From CAYGAM01 sp964347915 (lineage in GTDB: Archaea; Thermoproteota; Nitrososphaeria; Nitrososphaerales; Nitrosopumilaceae), in assembly GCA_964347915.1 (NCBI GenBank), contig CAYGAM010000014.1, positions 1 through 31,281 of the forward strand: DNA of 31,281 nucleotides, in the 5' to 3' direction. Within the stretch, counting starts at the first letter, position 1. Each line of letters begins with the position of its first letter. The notes below the pieces were generated by a model. The model saw only the letters and a list, made by a program, of their open reading frames with translations. It made no database searches and was not told where the DNA came from. The position numbers and the translations under genes were made by a program. Shown here piece by piece: positions 1 through 8,429 of this stretch.

Positions 1-139
1 GAATGCGCGCTTCTCCAGATTTGGACAAGTATGCTTCAATGTCGTTTATCTTAGACTGGATCTCAATCATGTTGAGCCTTGTTTCCAGTATTTTGACTGC
101 TTTGTAAAGCTCCTCTGAGTCATCAGGATCATAAATCAT
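1..139 (-). CDS. Partial accessory protein, N-terminal helical module (runs off left edge)
   Basis: An open frame starts with ATG at 139 and leaves the window at base 1, giving 46 codons. It reads MIYDPDDSEELYKAVKILE and then a coiled-coil-like helix. The first 20 residues match a module seen in the ART-like proteins at 29614-30930 (IYDPYYDKDELHKAIKKFK) and 11811-12944 (DREKLRKAVRILERKLG). By position, following the 129-773 gene as 11811-12944 follows 11377-11814, it is probably the N-terminus of another type-1 ART-like protein, but the catalytic part lies outside the window. It overlaps the upstream gene by 11 bases. If one base is skipped near 155, the upstream frame joins this one and restores the FYDNL-ERVRMIYDP alignment, so this may be the 3' half of one broken gene. 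Function unknown. Confidence 0.5.
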   Translation of the reverse strand, partial: MIYDPDDSEELYKAVKILETRLNMIEIQSKINDIEAYLSKSGEARI

Positions 140-773
140 CCGAACACGCTCCCAAATTGTCGTAAAAATCAGGCGTGAATCCGCCGAAGATCGTGGCTGG
201 CAGTCTTGATTTCGCGCACTCGTGGGCATCTTTCTTGATTCTTCCCGCGTTTAGTTCAGCATTATGCCTCTTCAAGTGAATTGCGGGATCGGCTTTTACT
301 GTATGTATTTTTCTGTGTTGCAACCGCACATTACAATTAGAAGCAATGCCCGCTGCAGCAATGTCTGTACTCTGAGATTCATCAATAATATTGGGATGTT
401 TGGTTAGATCAATACATTTTGCGTTTAATTCAATTGCGATTGCATCACCAAAATAATCCATTTCAAAATCCTCAGCGCAATTCATTGCCGTCTTTGACTC
501 TGATGATAAGCATGCGGCGCCGTCTTTTGTGCTGTCTGTAAAATTATTTTCCAGCATCATCATAGTTCCTTTATTGTCGTGCTTTATAGCATTTGCGTGT
601 TCTCTGGAATAATTACCGTGTTCGTTAAAGTAATTGTAAACTTTGTACTTTTTCTCCGCCATTTTTTTAAGCGCAGAATGTTTTTTCAGCTCTACATTCA
701 TAGCAATATTTATCCATTCCTGACTTTCGATGGATGCGGGCATATTTTTTCTTGTTATGAATTTCTTCACCAA
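129..773 (-). CDS. Accessory hypothetical protein, 214 aa, paralogue of the 11186-11814 gene
   Basis: I do not recognise a named family. The protein has a lysine-rich N-terminal third (residues about 1-75), a middle section with SNC and HLKRHNAEL segments, and a C-terminal ECAKSRLPATIFGGFTPDFYDNL. That C-terminus matches the start of the ART-like protein at 29614-30930 (MKSRLPATTLDER...FYDKLE), and residues 70-207 align with the 145-residue ORF at 11377-11814 (shared IASNC, RLQ/HLKRHN, RIKK, KSRLPA, PDFY). After FYDNL the frame ends in 7 unrelated residues, while the family continues in another frame (1-139), so the C-terminus looks frameshifted. ATG start with a TATA-like box 18-27 bases upstream. 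AT-rich relative to the core genes. No signal peptide or membrane helix is seen. Confidence 0.6.
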   Translation of the reverse strand: MVKKFITRKNMPASIESQEWINIAMNVELKKHSALKKMAEKKYKVYNYFNEHGNYSREHANAIKHDNKGTMMMLENNFTDSTKDGAACLSSESKTAMNCAEDFEMDYFGDAIAIELNAKCIDLTKHPNIIDESQSTDIAAAGIASNCNVRLQHRKIHTVKADPAIHLKRHNAELNAGRIKKDAHECAKSRLPATIFGGFTPDFYDNLGACSDDL

Positions 774-790
774 TAATAATTAGACCAATT

Positions 791-800
791 GTATATAACT
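791..800 (-). promoter_or_regulatory. TATA-like box for the 129-773 gene
   Basis: On the minus strand the sequence reads AGTTATATAC, 18-27 bases upstream of the ATG at 773. Archaeal TATA boxes sit about 25 bases before the transcription start, so the transcript would be leaderless or nearly so. Confidence 0.5.
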
Positions 801-1230
801 ATTTGCCCCCAGCTCTTTAAAGAATTTTTTGGCATTGCTAGCTAAGCGAATTGTACTTCCAAATTAGATATCCGGAAGCCGGTTCAGGCTTGATTAGAGG
901 CAATTCCATTCATACTTTGAATGCCGGCGCTGTCCTGCCATGGCAAGGCTTCATCGCGGACCGGCGCCCTAACAATTATCTGCTCGCTAAACAGATCAGG
1001 CAAATAAAAAGTGCTGCATCTTGGATTTAATGCCGGCAATTTTTATCGGTACGATATTGCTGATGTTGCCTGATGCCGGAAAATTGCTGATAATTGACGC
1101 GCCAGACGATGCAAGGCACAGGATACCAGAGCCCTTGCCGGTTCCAAGCTGATTGGCATGCTAAAGGCGGCAAAACCGACAGAAGAACTACGCCAATTGA
1201 ATCTATGCCTGCAAATGCGGCAGCATCGCA
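801..1230. other. Intergenic stretch with no supported gene
   Basis: About 430 bases between the left accessory locus and the dTMP kinase promoter. A 158-codon minus-strand frame (1027-1503) crosses into the dTMP kinase gene and resembles nothing, so I treat it as a shadow. I see no tRNA, array or clear repeat. Confidence 0.5.
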
Positions 1231-1234
1231 ACCG

Positions 1235-1244
1235 TTAATTGATA
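1235..1244 (+). promoter_or_regulatory. TATA-like box for the nucleotide operon
   Basis: TTAATTGATA is centred about 25 bases upstream of the GTG at 1264. This supports the GTG start and a leaderless operon transcript. Confidence 0.45.
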
Positions 1245-1263
1245 ACAATAGCCGGCAAATTCT

Positions 1264-1842
1264 GTGCTGATTGCAATTGAGGGCGGCGACCAGACTGGAA
1301 AGATGACCCAGGCAGCCATGCTTCAAGAGTCGCTCCGCAGGCAGGGGCTTGATGCCGGCATACTCAGCTTTCCAGACTATTCCACGCCCACGGGCGTCAG
1401 GATAAAGGAGATCCTGCATGCCAAGAGCGCGCCGAATCTGCGGCTGCTCCATGAGCTCCTGGCAGAGAACAGGCGTGAAAAGCGCGACCGGCTTGCATCG
1501 CACTCAAAGAATGCCGTGCTGATTCTTGACAGGTACAAGTACTCGAATCTGGCGTACGGCCTGGCAAACGGCATGCCGCAGGACTGGCTTGAGGAGATAG
1601 ATTCCCAGATTCCCGAAGCCGATCTCATAATACTGCTTGACATGGATCCCGCACAGGCCAGGCTTAGAAAGCGCCGCGGGCTGGACAGCTTTGAGAGCGA
1701 CGCCGAATTTGCTAAAAAAGTCAGAGAGGCATACCTGCAGCTGGCCCATGCCCGAAACTGGAAGATAGTCAATGCAGCGGGCACGCCGGAACAGGTGCAC
1801 CAAAAAATCTTAAAACTTGCAACAGCTCAGATAAATCCATGA
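1264..1842 (+). CDS. tmk: Thymidylate kinase (dTMP kinase)
   Basis: Phosphorylates dTMP to dTDP with ATP in the cytoplasm, feeding dTTP synthesis. The 192 residues carry the family signatures: a P-loop IEGGDQTGKMTQ (residues 5-16), the DRY motif with following serine (DRYKYSNLAYG, 89-99), a hydrophobic strand LIILLDMDP (121-129), and an arginine-rich lid RLRKRRGLDSFE (133-144). The P-loop has Met where Ser or Thr normally follows the lysine, which is unusual for a GxxxxGK[ST] loop. Length is slightly short of the usual 200-210. The start is GTG at 1264, placed by the P-loop and by a TATA-like box about 25 bases upstream. It overlaps the next gene by ATGA, so the two are probably translationally coupled. 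Confidence 0.88.
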   Translation: MLIAIEGGDQTGKMTQAAMLQESLRRQGLDAGILSFPDYSTPTGVRIKEILHAKSAPNLRLLHELLAENRREKRDRLASHSKNAVLILDRYKYSNLAYGLANGMPQDWLEEIDSQIPEADLIILLDMDPAQARLRKRRGLDSFESDAEFAKKVREAYLQLAHARNWKIVNAAGTPEQVHQKILKLATAQINP

Positions 1843-3077
1843 AAGGCGCGCATGTTGATATCATAGACCCCATCCACAGCTTTATCCGCGTAGCGAATGC
1901 GGAGCGCCGGCTGGTGGATCATCCAATATTTCAAAGGCTGCGATGGATAAAGCAGCTCTCCAGCGCGTACCTGGTTTATCCGGGAGCGCAGCATACAAGA
2001 TTCGGACACTCACTCGGGGTCATGCACATTGCAGGACAAGCGGCAGGCTCGCTCATGGAAAAGGGACTGATCAAGGAATCGCAGCGGGAAGAGCTGAGGC
2101 TGGCCGGCCTTCTTCACGACATTGGACACGGCCCGTTCTCCCATCATTTTGAGGAGGTGATGCGGGAAAAGGGCGGACCCACGCACGAGGAGATCGGAGC
2201 CCAGATAATCAAGGAGACAGAGATCGGAGACATACTGTCCGAGTATGGATACGACAAGAGAAAGATAGCGCGGCTAGCCGTCGGAATGCACAGGACGCCG
2301 TTTATGAACGAGATACTGTCGGGAGCCCTCAGCGCGGACATGATGGATTATCTGCTTCGGGACGCGTATCATACGGGAGCGGAGCACGCCAAGATAGACC
2401 ACCAGCGAATAACCAGATCGCTCAACGTATACCGCAGGCGGCTGGCGCTTGAGAGCTCAGCTGCATACTCGCTTGAATCCATGATGCATTCAAGGTATCA
2501 GATGTTTCGCGCAGTCTACTATCACAAGACTGTGCGCGCAGCAGAGATCATACTGCTTGAGGCAATCAGGCTGGCAGACGACTCTCTTGACTTTACGTCG
2601 CCGCGGCTGGCAGACTATCTGCAGCTGACCGATGATGCCGTGCTTGTGTCCTTGATGGAGTTTGAAGAGTATACTGAATCGGATCAAAGGGCAAAAGATC
2701 TTGCCTACAATTATCGGACAAGAAGGCTTCCAAAATGCGTCTTTGAGAGAATGCATACCGGAGCAAAGCGGCGCCCTGTAAACAAGCGGAAGCTGAGGCT
2801 TGAGCTTTCCCTGATATCAAAGGTGGACGAGGATCAGATATTTGTGGACAGCTCTTATGCCAGAGCGATACCGGTTCTGCCGAACCAGGACTCGCCGTCC
2901 GTCGTCTTTCTGTCCGGCCGCGGCGGCAAGCGAAAAGCCAGCACAGTTCCAATGTCTGATATGCGCCTAATCTCGCCCATAACAGGCTCAATGCATGTTT
3001 TGCGCGTATACGCATACGGCAAAAACAAAAGCAAAATTGAAAAGGCGGCAAACTCAATTCTCGGTGACATGAAATGA
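1839..3077 (+). CDS. HD-domain phosphohydrolase (dNTPase-like, COG1078 type)
   Basis: Belongs to the HD superfamily of metal-dependent phosphohydrolases, whose dNTPase members hydrolyse dNTPs to nucleoside and triphosphate. The metal ligands are visible: the first His in RFGHSLG (residue 57), the HD doublet in LLHDIGHGPFSHHFE (93-94), and a later Asp in SADMMDYLLRDAYHTG (around 167-170). The preceding FQRLRWIKQLSSAYLVYPGAQHTRF is typical of this subgroup. At 412 residues it has an extra C-terminal domain of about 130 residues. It lies between dTMP kinase and UMP kinase with 4-base overlaps on both sides, which supports a role in balancing nucleotide pools. The substrate cannot be read from sequence. 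Confidence 0.88.
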   Translation: MKGAHVDIIDPIHSFIRVANAERRLVDHPIFQRLRWIKQLSSAYLVYPGAQHTRFGHSLGVMHIAGQAAGSLMEKGLIKESQREELRLAGLLHDIGHGPFSHHFEEVMREKGGPTHEEIGAQIIKETEIGDILSEYGYDKRKIARLAVGMHRTPFMNEILSGALSADMMDYLLRDAYHTGAEHAKIDHQRITRSLNVYRRRLALESSAAYSLESMMHSRYQMFRAVYYHKTVRAAEIILLEAIRLADDSLDFTSPRLADYLQLTDDAVLVSLMEFEEYTESDQRAKDLAYNYRTRRLPKCVFERMHTGAKRRPVNKRKLRLELSLISKVDEDQIFVDSSYARAIPVLPNQDSPSVVFLSGRGGKRKASTVPMSDMRLISPITGSMHVLRVYAYGKNKSKIEKAANSILGDMK

Positions 3078-3751
3078 GGCGCATAGCAATCAAGCTTTCC
3101 GGCAGAATATTTGGAATCAAAAACGCTTCGGCGTTGCCGGACTATGCATCGCTCCTGAATAGAATCAGCAAGGACTGTCAGCCTGTCGTAGTGGCCGGCG
3201 GAGGCAGCATTGCGCGGCACTATATCGCAAGCGCGCGCGCCTCCGGCGCCGCAGAGTCTGCCCTGGACGAGATAGGAATTGAGATATCAAGGCTAAATGC
3301 CAAGCTCCTGATATGCGCGATCGGGAGCAAGGCATATCCGCATCCTCCGACCAGCCTGCAGGAAGCAATCCATGCGGCAGACAGCGGGCTCATTGTCATA
3401 GCCGGCGGACTGTACCCAGGCCAGAGCACAAACGGCACGGCTGCGCTCATTGCAGAGAGCGTCGGCGCATCAGAATTTCTAAACGCGACCGATGTTGACG
3501 GCGTCTATGACAAGGATCCCAACAAATTCAAAGAAGCCAAAAGGCTTGACAGCATACCCATAGAAGACCTGAAAAAGATGCTGATGCAGGAGGAGTCGGT
3601 GGCAGGAGGATATGATCTGATGGACATTGTAGCCCTCAAGGTAATTGAGCGCTCAAAGATCAAAACCCGCATCCTGAGCGTTGACATTCAGGCAATAGAG
3701 GGAGCAATAAAAGACGACCGAGCCGGCACCCGCATAACGTTTCCTGCATAG
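3074..3751 (+). CDS. pyrH: Uridylate kinase, archaeal type
   Basis: Converts UMP to UDP using ATP; an amino acid kinase-fold enzyme. The 225-residue length fits archaeal UMP kinases. Visible motifs are the N-terminal IAIKLSG (residues 4-10), the glycine-rich VVVAGGGSIAR (38-48), DEIGIEISRLNAKLL (65-79), the nucleotide-binding GQSTNGTAALIAE (116-128), and ATDVDGVYDKDP (138-149). Isopentenyl phosphate kinase has a related fold but lacks the DxxGIxxSRLNA pattern, so UMP kinase is preferred. The ATG start overlaps the HD gene by ATGA, and this is the last gene of the three-gene nucleotide operon. Confidence 0.88.
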   Translation: MRRIAIKLSGRIFGIKNASALPDYASLLNRISKDCQPVVVAGGGSIARHYIASARASGAAESALDEIGIEISRLNAKLLICAIGSKAYPHPPTSLQEAIHAADSGLIVIAGGLYPGQSTNGTAALIAESVGASEFLNATDVDGVYDKDPNKFKEAKRLDSIPIEDLKKMLMQEESVAGGYDLMDIVALKVIERSKIKTRILSVDIQAIEGAIKDDRAGTRITFPA

Positions 3752-3764
3752 CGCGGCGGCATGC

Positions 3765-4136
3765 CTAGTCCCGCGCAGCCTTGGGATACCTCTCTGTCCA
3801 GATCTCTACAGCATCGCCTGCAAATTCCGGCATGCCGTCCTGCACAAGCTTGTCGAATATTTTGAATGCCTCGTCCCTGCCGGACGCCCTTGACTGGGCT
3901 TTTGTGCATCCGTCCCCGTCAGTTATAATTGCAACAAAGCCGTCCTGTGTCCTGATTACTGCCGCCTGTTCTTCTGCGCCTACGGGCACAAACTTCCCGC
4001 CGGCCTTTTTTGTAGTCAGCGTCAGCATGCCAAAGCCTGCAGCTTTGAACATTTTCATTTGCGCTTCTGATGCTATCGCCTTGCCCTTCCTGACGGCCTC
4101 AAAGTACTGCATGCAGATAAGCGTGCTCTTGGCCAT
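3765..4136 (-). CDS. Conserved-looking hypothetical protein, 123 aa
   Basis: I do not recognise a family. The frame is open further upstream (to 4265), but the upstream part is low-quality, and MAKSTLICMQYFEAVRKGKAI starts cleanly with ATG at 4136. The protein is a soluble alpha/beta sequence with a glycine-containing core (AAGFGMLTLTTKKAGGKFVPVG), a strand-like VAIITDGDGCTKAQSRASG, and a C-terminal EIWTERYPKAARD. No membrane segment or metal-binding cluster is evident. It converges on pyrH with a 13-base gap. Confidence 0.72.
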   Translation of the reverse strand: MAKSTLICMQYFEAVRKGKAIASEAQMKMFKAAGFGMLTLTTKKAGGKFVPVGAEEQAAVIRTQDGFVAIITDGDGCTKAQSRASGRDEAFKIFDKLVQDGMPEFAGDAVEIWTERYPKAARD

Positions 4137-4301
4137 AATTAACTGTAGGATGTGAAAATTAGGAACTGCTGCGCCTGTAGCACATTGCCGCGCATGCCAG
4201 GCGCCGGCGGATGATTCTTTGCAGTGGAGAAGAATCAATGTCGCGCGCCCTAGGCACAGTTCCAATCTGATCAGCGCGGCGCCGGATTAATGCCCGGCGC
4301 G

Positions 4302-4481
4302 CTATTTCTTTTGGATTATTGCAATCCAGCAGTTGTGCTTTTTGTCGATATCCCATACTAGGCGGCCGCCTCGCGCCAGATCAAGCTTTTTCACAATGTT
4401 GGCAGGCGCCGTAGTCCTGAGCGAAATGCTGCCAGGCACTGCCTGCGCCAAAATTGTTTCGTTGGTTTCTATTCTTGCCAT
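4302..4481 (-). CDS. Small AbrB/MazE-like DNA-binding protein, 59 aa
   Basis: A short frame from ATG (4481) to TAG (4302). After a short N-terminal lead, residues about 18-58 read SLRTTAPANIVKKLDLARGG, followed by RLVWDIDKKHNCWIAIIQKK. That is the swapped-hairpin AbrB/SpoVT pattern: strand, T-x-P-like turn, short helix with IVKKL, then GGRLVWDI and a final strand. Archaea carry many 60-80 residue regulators of this type, some as antitoxins. No toxin gene adjoins it: the neighbouring minus-strand gene (3765-4136) does not look like PIN or MazF. A TATA-like box 25-34 bases upstream supports the ATG. Confidence 0.65.
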   Translation of the reverse strand: MARIETNETILAQAVPGSISLRTTAPANIVKKLDLARGGRLVWDIDKKHNCWIAIIQKK

Positions 4482-4505
4482 ATGCTAAACAGCATGCATG
4501 CCGCG

Positions 4506-4515
4506 TATATATTTA
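4506..4515 (-). promoter_or_regulatory. TATA-like box for the AbrB-like gene
   Basis: The plus strand reads TATATATTTA (minus TAAATATATA), 25-34 bases from the ATG at 4481, which is the usual archaeal spacing for a leaderless mRNA. Confidence 0.5.
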
Positions 4516-5002
4516 GATGGCACAATTAATTTGCCTGTCATACGGATGATTGGATTGCCCAACCAGCCGCTGCGCCAGGGATGCAGCGTCTGCATGACCG
4601 CATTTCCCATTCTGCCTAGTGCGATGCCATCATCAGCACGGCCAAGTCCGAATGCCGTGCCGCCTGCCAGGAGTTATTCGACTGCACGCGGCTTTGCTTT
4701 TATCGTACTAGATCCCTTTCCGGCGAGACTTGGGAGAGGCAAATCTGCTGATGCCAGGCCTTTGCCTTGCACTGAGGCGCGCCTGCAGCAAAATCACCTA
4801 GCCTGCCGTTCCAGATGCTCCAAAGTCAGGATCAAAGGATGCCTGCCTGCGATCATGCAGCTCCAAGCCGGCAAAAGCGGCTCTTGCCGCAGCCCAGGCC
4901 AGCCGCTCATAACGGTATGACATGAGCCCGCTTACCCTGCCGGCGGGTACTTGAATGACATGAAAGATGCAGCATCGTGCCGCGCCACGCGAAATTTGGT
5001 AA
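4516..5002. other. Intergenic stretch with no supported gene
   Basis: The 140-codon frame at 4498-4920 has a proline/arginine/serine-rich composition and no family resemblance, so I do not call it. Otherwise nothing is seen apart from a TTAATTTA box near 5007-5014 serving the next gene. Confidence 0.5.
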
Positions 5003-5037
5003 GACATTAATTTAGCAGATAACAACTTTAATCAGTT

Positions 5038-7887
5038 TTGTACAGCACATCCACTGAAAAGGCTACACCGCCCAACGCAGGCAAGTATCTCAAATGGATC
5101 CTAGCAGCTGCCCTGGCCGCCGGAGTATTCGTAGTCATTGGGAACCAGAGCATCACATTATGGATGAACTTTGGCGAATTCAGCGACGAATTTGAAAAGC
5201 CCCTGTACTATTCCGTAGTCTCCGCCCTGATACTCTCTTCCATAGCTCTGATTAGGGTCAACGCCTCTTCGCGCTCATCAATCTTTTGGTATGTCATCAG
5301 CACGGCAGTCTCGTTGCTCAACCGCGGCCCGCGGGATCCGGTAGCCAAGAATATCCAGTCATTCAAAGAATACAAGCTAAGCGGCATCCAGTTTGGGGTG
5401 TGGCAGGCGACAAAGATTCTGCTCTTTGGCGCATTCTTTACCAATGTGATGTTCGGCTTTGCGGCGGTAGAGTTTTACGGCGGCAACACCCTGGGCACTG
5501 AATCGCTTGCAAACCTCTTTTCGCTGCCGTTTGTAACGCCGCCTACTGACGGCGCATATGCAGAGGATATCGTAATTCCAATGATTCCGGCGCTGGTAAT
5601 TTTAGTATCCCCGATACTTAGCGCCGTCGGGCTCCGGCTCGTACTGTACATTGGAGTGCACAACATGCTGAGGGTAATAACGTCATACGTCAAGGACACG
5701 GACGAAGGCAAGCCACGATACCTAAACTATGTCGCCACAATTGAGGCGATAATAGGCATCGGCATTCTGTGGGTCGGATTCAATCTGTTCTTTACCACCG
5801 ATATTAACTACAATACGAGGTATATTATTGCCGGCGTGCTGCTGGCGGGAATTGCGCTCATTGCATTCTCGATAACGGACAGAATACGGGCCCGCATACT
5901 TACGCATATTCTCAAGCGCGACGTACTGATACGCCTGCTCATACTCATTATAATAGGAATCATCCCGGCTTCAATAGTCGTGGTAAACGACAGCATTGCG
6001 GATGCAAGAAAGATCGAATATTTGGGACCCTACAAGGCGCAGGAGATTGGCGTCAACAGGTACCTGGGCGAACTTAATGCAATAAAGGAGAATACACACG
6101 ATGTTGAGCTGCGCTCTATTTCGCCAAACAACATTGACAGCTACGTAAGCAGCAACAGCGACGTCCTGGATGTTATACGAGTCTGGGACTGGGATGCCGC
6201 GTTTGCAAAGCTAAAGCCGGAGATCGGCCTCATTCCATACGTCGATTTTGAGGACAATGACATTCTAAGGTTCAACGATACGCTGTATTGGACGGCGTCC
6301 ATGAAGCCCATAGTTCCGCCGTCTGTTAGCCAGGAAGACCGATGGTACAACGAGCACCTGGTGTACACGCATGTACCAAACGGATTCCTGACGCTTGAAG
6401 CTACGAATGGGAACATTGTAGACAGCAGCCAGTTCTTCTCTCAGAGGACAATATACTACGGCGAGGGCGGCCTCCTGCAGGATGAGTGGTCGGCATATCC
6501 GGCAAACAGGGAGGTCAGCGCGGAGCTGGGCGGAGCGTCGTACAACGGAGCCGGTGGCCTTACCGTGCCGCCGCCGCTAAGCTACATATTCGAACCCAAC
6601 TTTCTGCTGTCCTATCCTACAGAATCCATTCATTTGATGAGATACAAGGACATAACGGAGAGGATGGAGATTCTGTATCCGTACTTTTTGTACAATCTGT
6701 TTAACAAGGAGCTTGACTCGCTTCCGGTAACCGACGGCCAAAACTCGTACTGGCTGGTGCCGCTCATAGTGGGATTTGACACCAGCGACGTGCCGTGGTC
6801 AAACGGCAATCCGTACATAAGGCTGGTGGGATACGCGCTGATCGACACGTACGACGGCAACATACGCCTGCTGGAGTCGGGAGACGACTTTTTCGCGCAA
6901 ATGTTTGTAAGCCAGTATGAGGACAGGTTTGAGCCTGTTCCGCCGTGGCTGGAGGAGCAGATCAGGTATCCTGTCGAGCTGTTTACATGGAAGACGCAGA
7001 TGTACAACATATACCACGTCGACAATGTTGAGACATTCATTCAGGCCAATGAGTTTTATGAGATACCTCGCGGACTTGACCCGTACTATATCGAGGCCAA
7101 GCCTCCGGGGTTTGACCAGACCGAGTTTATAGGACTGCTCTCGCTTGAGCTTCGGGGCTCGCAGGGAAGAAACCTGGCCGGCTACATGGTAGTAGAGAAC
7201 GATCTCTCAAACCTGGGAGCCATGCAGTTTTACGAAGTGCCGCTAAACTCTACCACAAAGCTAATCGGGCCTACGGCAGTCAGGGAGGCGCTGGACCGGG
7301 ATCCAGACTTTGCCCAGCTCAAGACACTGCTCCGCACTCCCAGAATCGGCGACAATATTCTGTACAATGTGGGCGATCATGACACGTACTTTATTCCAGT
7401 CTATACTGCAGGGGCCGGAGGCGTCGTAGCCCAGCTTGGCACGATTGCAGCTGTCGGCGCCGCATTTACGGGAGAGTACTATGTGGGGCTGGGAGAGACG
7501 CAGGAGCAGGCATTTGAGGCGTACCTGCAAAAACTCTCTGGCGTTACAACCACATCGCCCGTAGTCAACGGATTTGCGCCCGAACTCACGCGCGAGGATC
7601 GCATCAACAAAATGCTTGCCATACTTGAAGACGAGGATCTGGAGATAGTCAAGCCTACAACAATACAGGTTCCGCTCTCGTTTAACGTGGGCGAAATATT
7701 CTACATTACGGACGAAGAGACCGAAGAGGCCAGCGAACTGCTCCGCACCTTTATCCGGGAAAACGTCAAGCCCAGGGCCGACAGGGTGTACATGTGGGAG
7801 GAGGACAATGTAATCAACTTTGGAACCATACTCTCTACAGAGAGCATAATCGAGATGTACTATGTCTCAATAGAAGTAGGCAGCTAG
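5038..7887 (+). CDS. UPF0182 family large membrane protein
   Basis: A 949-residue protein of the UPF0182 (COG1615) family, whose biochemical function is not established to my knowledge. Residues about 17-330 contain roughly seven hydrophobic segments (for example WILAAALAAGVFVVIG near 20, VVSALILSSIALI near 60, and LLILIIIGIIPASIVVV near 300). A large soluble part of about 600 residues follows and is probably extracytoplasmic. It has many aromatic and DxY segments typical of the family (WYNEHLVYTHVPNGF, YYGEGGLLQDEW, NPYIRLVGYALIDTYDGNIRL). The start is TTG at 5038. A TTAATTTA box about 27 bases upstream fits. The next gene starts 2 bases after the stop, so the two are probably co-transcribed. 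Confidence 0.88.
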   Translation: MYSTSTEKATPPNAGKYLKWILAAALAAGVFVVIGNQSITLWMNFGEFSDEFEKPLYYSVVSALILSSIALIRVNASSRSSIFWYVISTAVSLLNRGPRDPVAKNIQSFKEYKLSGIQFGVWQATKILLFGAFFTNVMFGFAAVEFYGGNTLGTESLANLFSLPFVTPPTDGAYAEDIVIPMIPALVILVSPILSAVGLRLVLYIGVHNMLRVITSYVKDTDEGKPRYLNYVATIEAIIGIGILWVGFNLFFTTDINYNTRYIIAGVLLAGIALIAFSITDRIRARILTHILKRDVLIRLLILIIIGIIPASIVVVNDSIADARKIEYLGPYKAQEIGVNRYLGELNAIKENTHDVELRSISPNNIDSYVSSNSDVLDVIRVWDWDAAFAKLKPEIGLIPYVDFEDNDILRFNDTLYWTASMKPIVPPSVSQEDRWYNEHLVYTHVPNGFLTLEATNGNIVDSSQFFSQRTIYYGEGGLLQDEWSAYPANREVSAELGGASYNGAGGLTVPPPLSYIFEPNFLLSYPTESIHLMRYKDITERMEILYPYFLYNLFNKELDSLPVTDGQNSYWLVPLIVGFDTSDVPWSNGNPYIRLVGYALIDTYDGNIRLLESGDDFFAQMFVSQYEDRFEPVPPWLEEQIRYPVELFTWKTQMYNIYHVDNVETFIQANEFYEIPRGLDPYYIEAKPPGFDQTEFIGLLSLELRGSQGRNLAGYMVVENDLSNLGAMQFYEVPLNSTTKLIGPTAVREALDRDPDFAQLKTLLRTPRIGDNILYNVGDHDTYFIPVYTAGAGGVVAQLGTIAAVGAAFTGEYYVGLGETQEQAFEAYLQKLSGVTTTSPVVNGFAPELTREDRINKMLAILEDEDLEIVKPTTIQVPLSFNVGEIFYITDEETEEASELLRTFIRENVKPRADRVYMWEEDNVINFGTILSTESIIEMYYVSIEVGS

Positions 7888-7888
7888 C

Positions 7889-8425
7889 TTGCTGCTTGTG
7901 CTAGACAACCATTCTGCATTCTCGCAGGACCTGATCAGCCTTGTGGGATCGCTCACTTCGGACTTTGAGGCTGCCTCGTACGATGCAGGCGCGGATCTTG
8001 GGCGGTTTGATTCCGTAATAATATCGGGACGAAAAAGGAACAATCCCGATACAAACGCCCCAAACATGGCCGCTATACGGCACTGCATCTCGGAAAAAAA
8101 GCCGCTGCTGGGAATATGCTACGGGGCGGAGATTTTGGCGCTCTCGCTGGGAGGGACGCTGCGGCGCGCGCCCCGCCTTGCCGGCGGCATGCACCGCGTC
8201 AGAACCGTGCGCAGCAATCCCATTTTGGACGGGGAGATGGAAGCATTTGGAAACAATCATTTTGAGATTGCACGGTTGCCGGACGCGCTGTCGCGCATTG
8301 CGGGCTCGGACGCGCACAGGTACGAGGCCGTTCAGTATCGGGACATGAGCGTATTCGGCGTGCAGTTTCATCCTGAATGCAGCCCGGACGGCAGGGAGGC
8401 AGTGGCGCGCTTTCTGGATCTCTAG
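7889..8425 (+). CDS. Class I glutamine amidotransferase (GMP synthase subunit A-like)
   Basis: Hydrolyses glutamine and passes ammonia to a partner synthetase. The nucleophile-elbow Cys lies in LLGICYGAEILA (Cys at about residue 77), and the catalytic His and Glu in VQFHPECSPDGREAVARFL near the C-terminus. At 178 residues it matches a stand-alone GATase subunit, as archaeal GuaA is split into two subunits. The HxE segment and GNNHFEIARLP resemble GuaA-type GATases more than PabA/TrpG. No synthetase domain lies nearby, so the partner is unknown and a more general GATase-like role is possible. The start is TTG at 7889, with an alternative GTG at 7898, directly after the UPF0182 gene. Confidence 0.8.
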   Translation: MLLVLDNHSAFSQDLISLVGSLTSDFEAASYDAGADLGRFDSVIISGRKRNNPDTNAPNMAAIRHCISEKKPLLGICYGAEILALSLGGTLRRAPRLAGGMHRVRTVRSNPILDGEMEAFGNNHFEIARLPDALSRIAGSDAHRYEAVQYRDMSVFGVQFHPECSPDGREAVARFLDL

Positions 8426-8429
8426 CATT

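Noticed and set aside
1027..1503. 158-codon minus-strand frame
   Set aside because: Mostly antisense to the dTMP kinase gene and unlike any protein family.
4498..4920. 140-codon plus-strand frame
   Set aside because: Proline, arginine and serine-rich composition typical of non-coding GC-rich DNA; no family resemblance and no promoter box.
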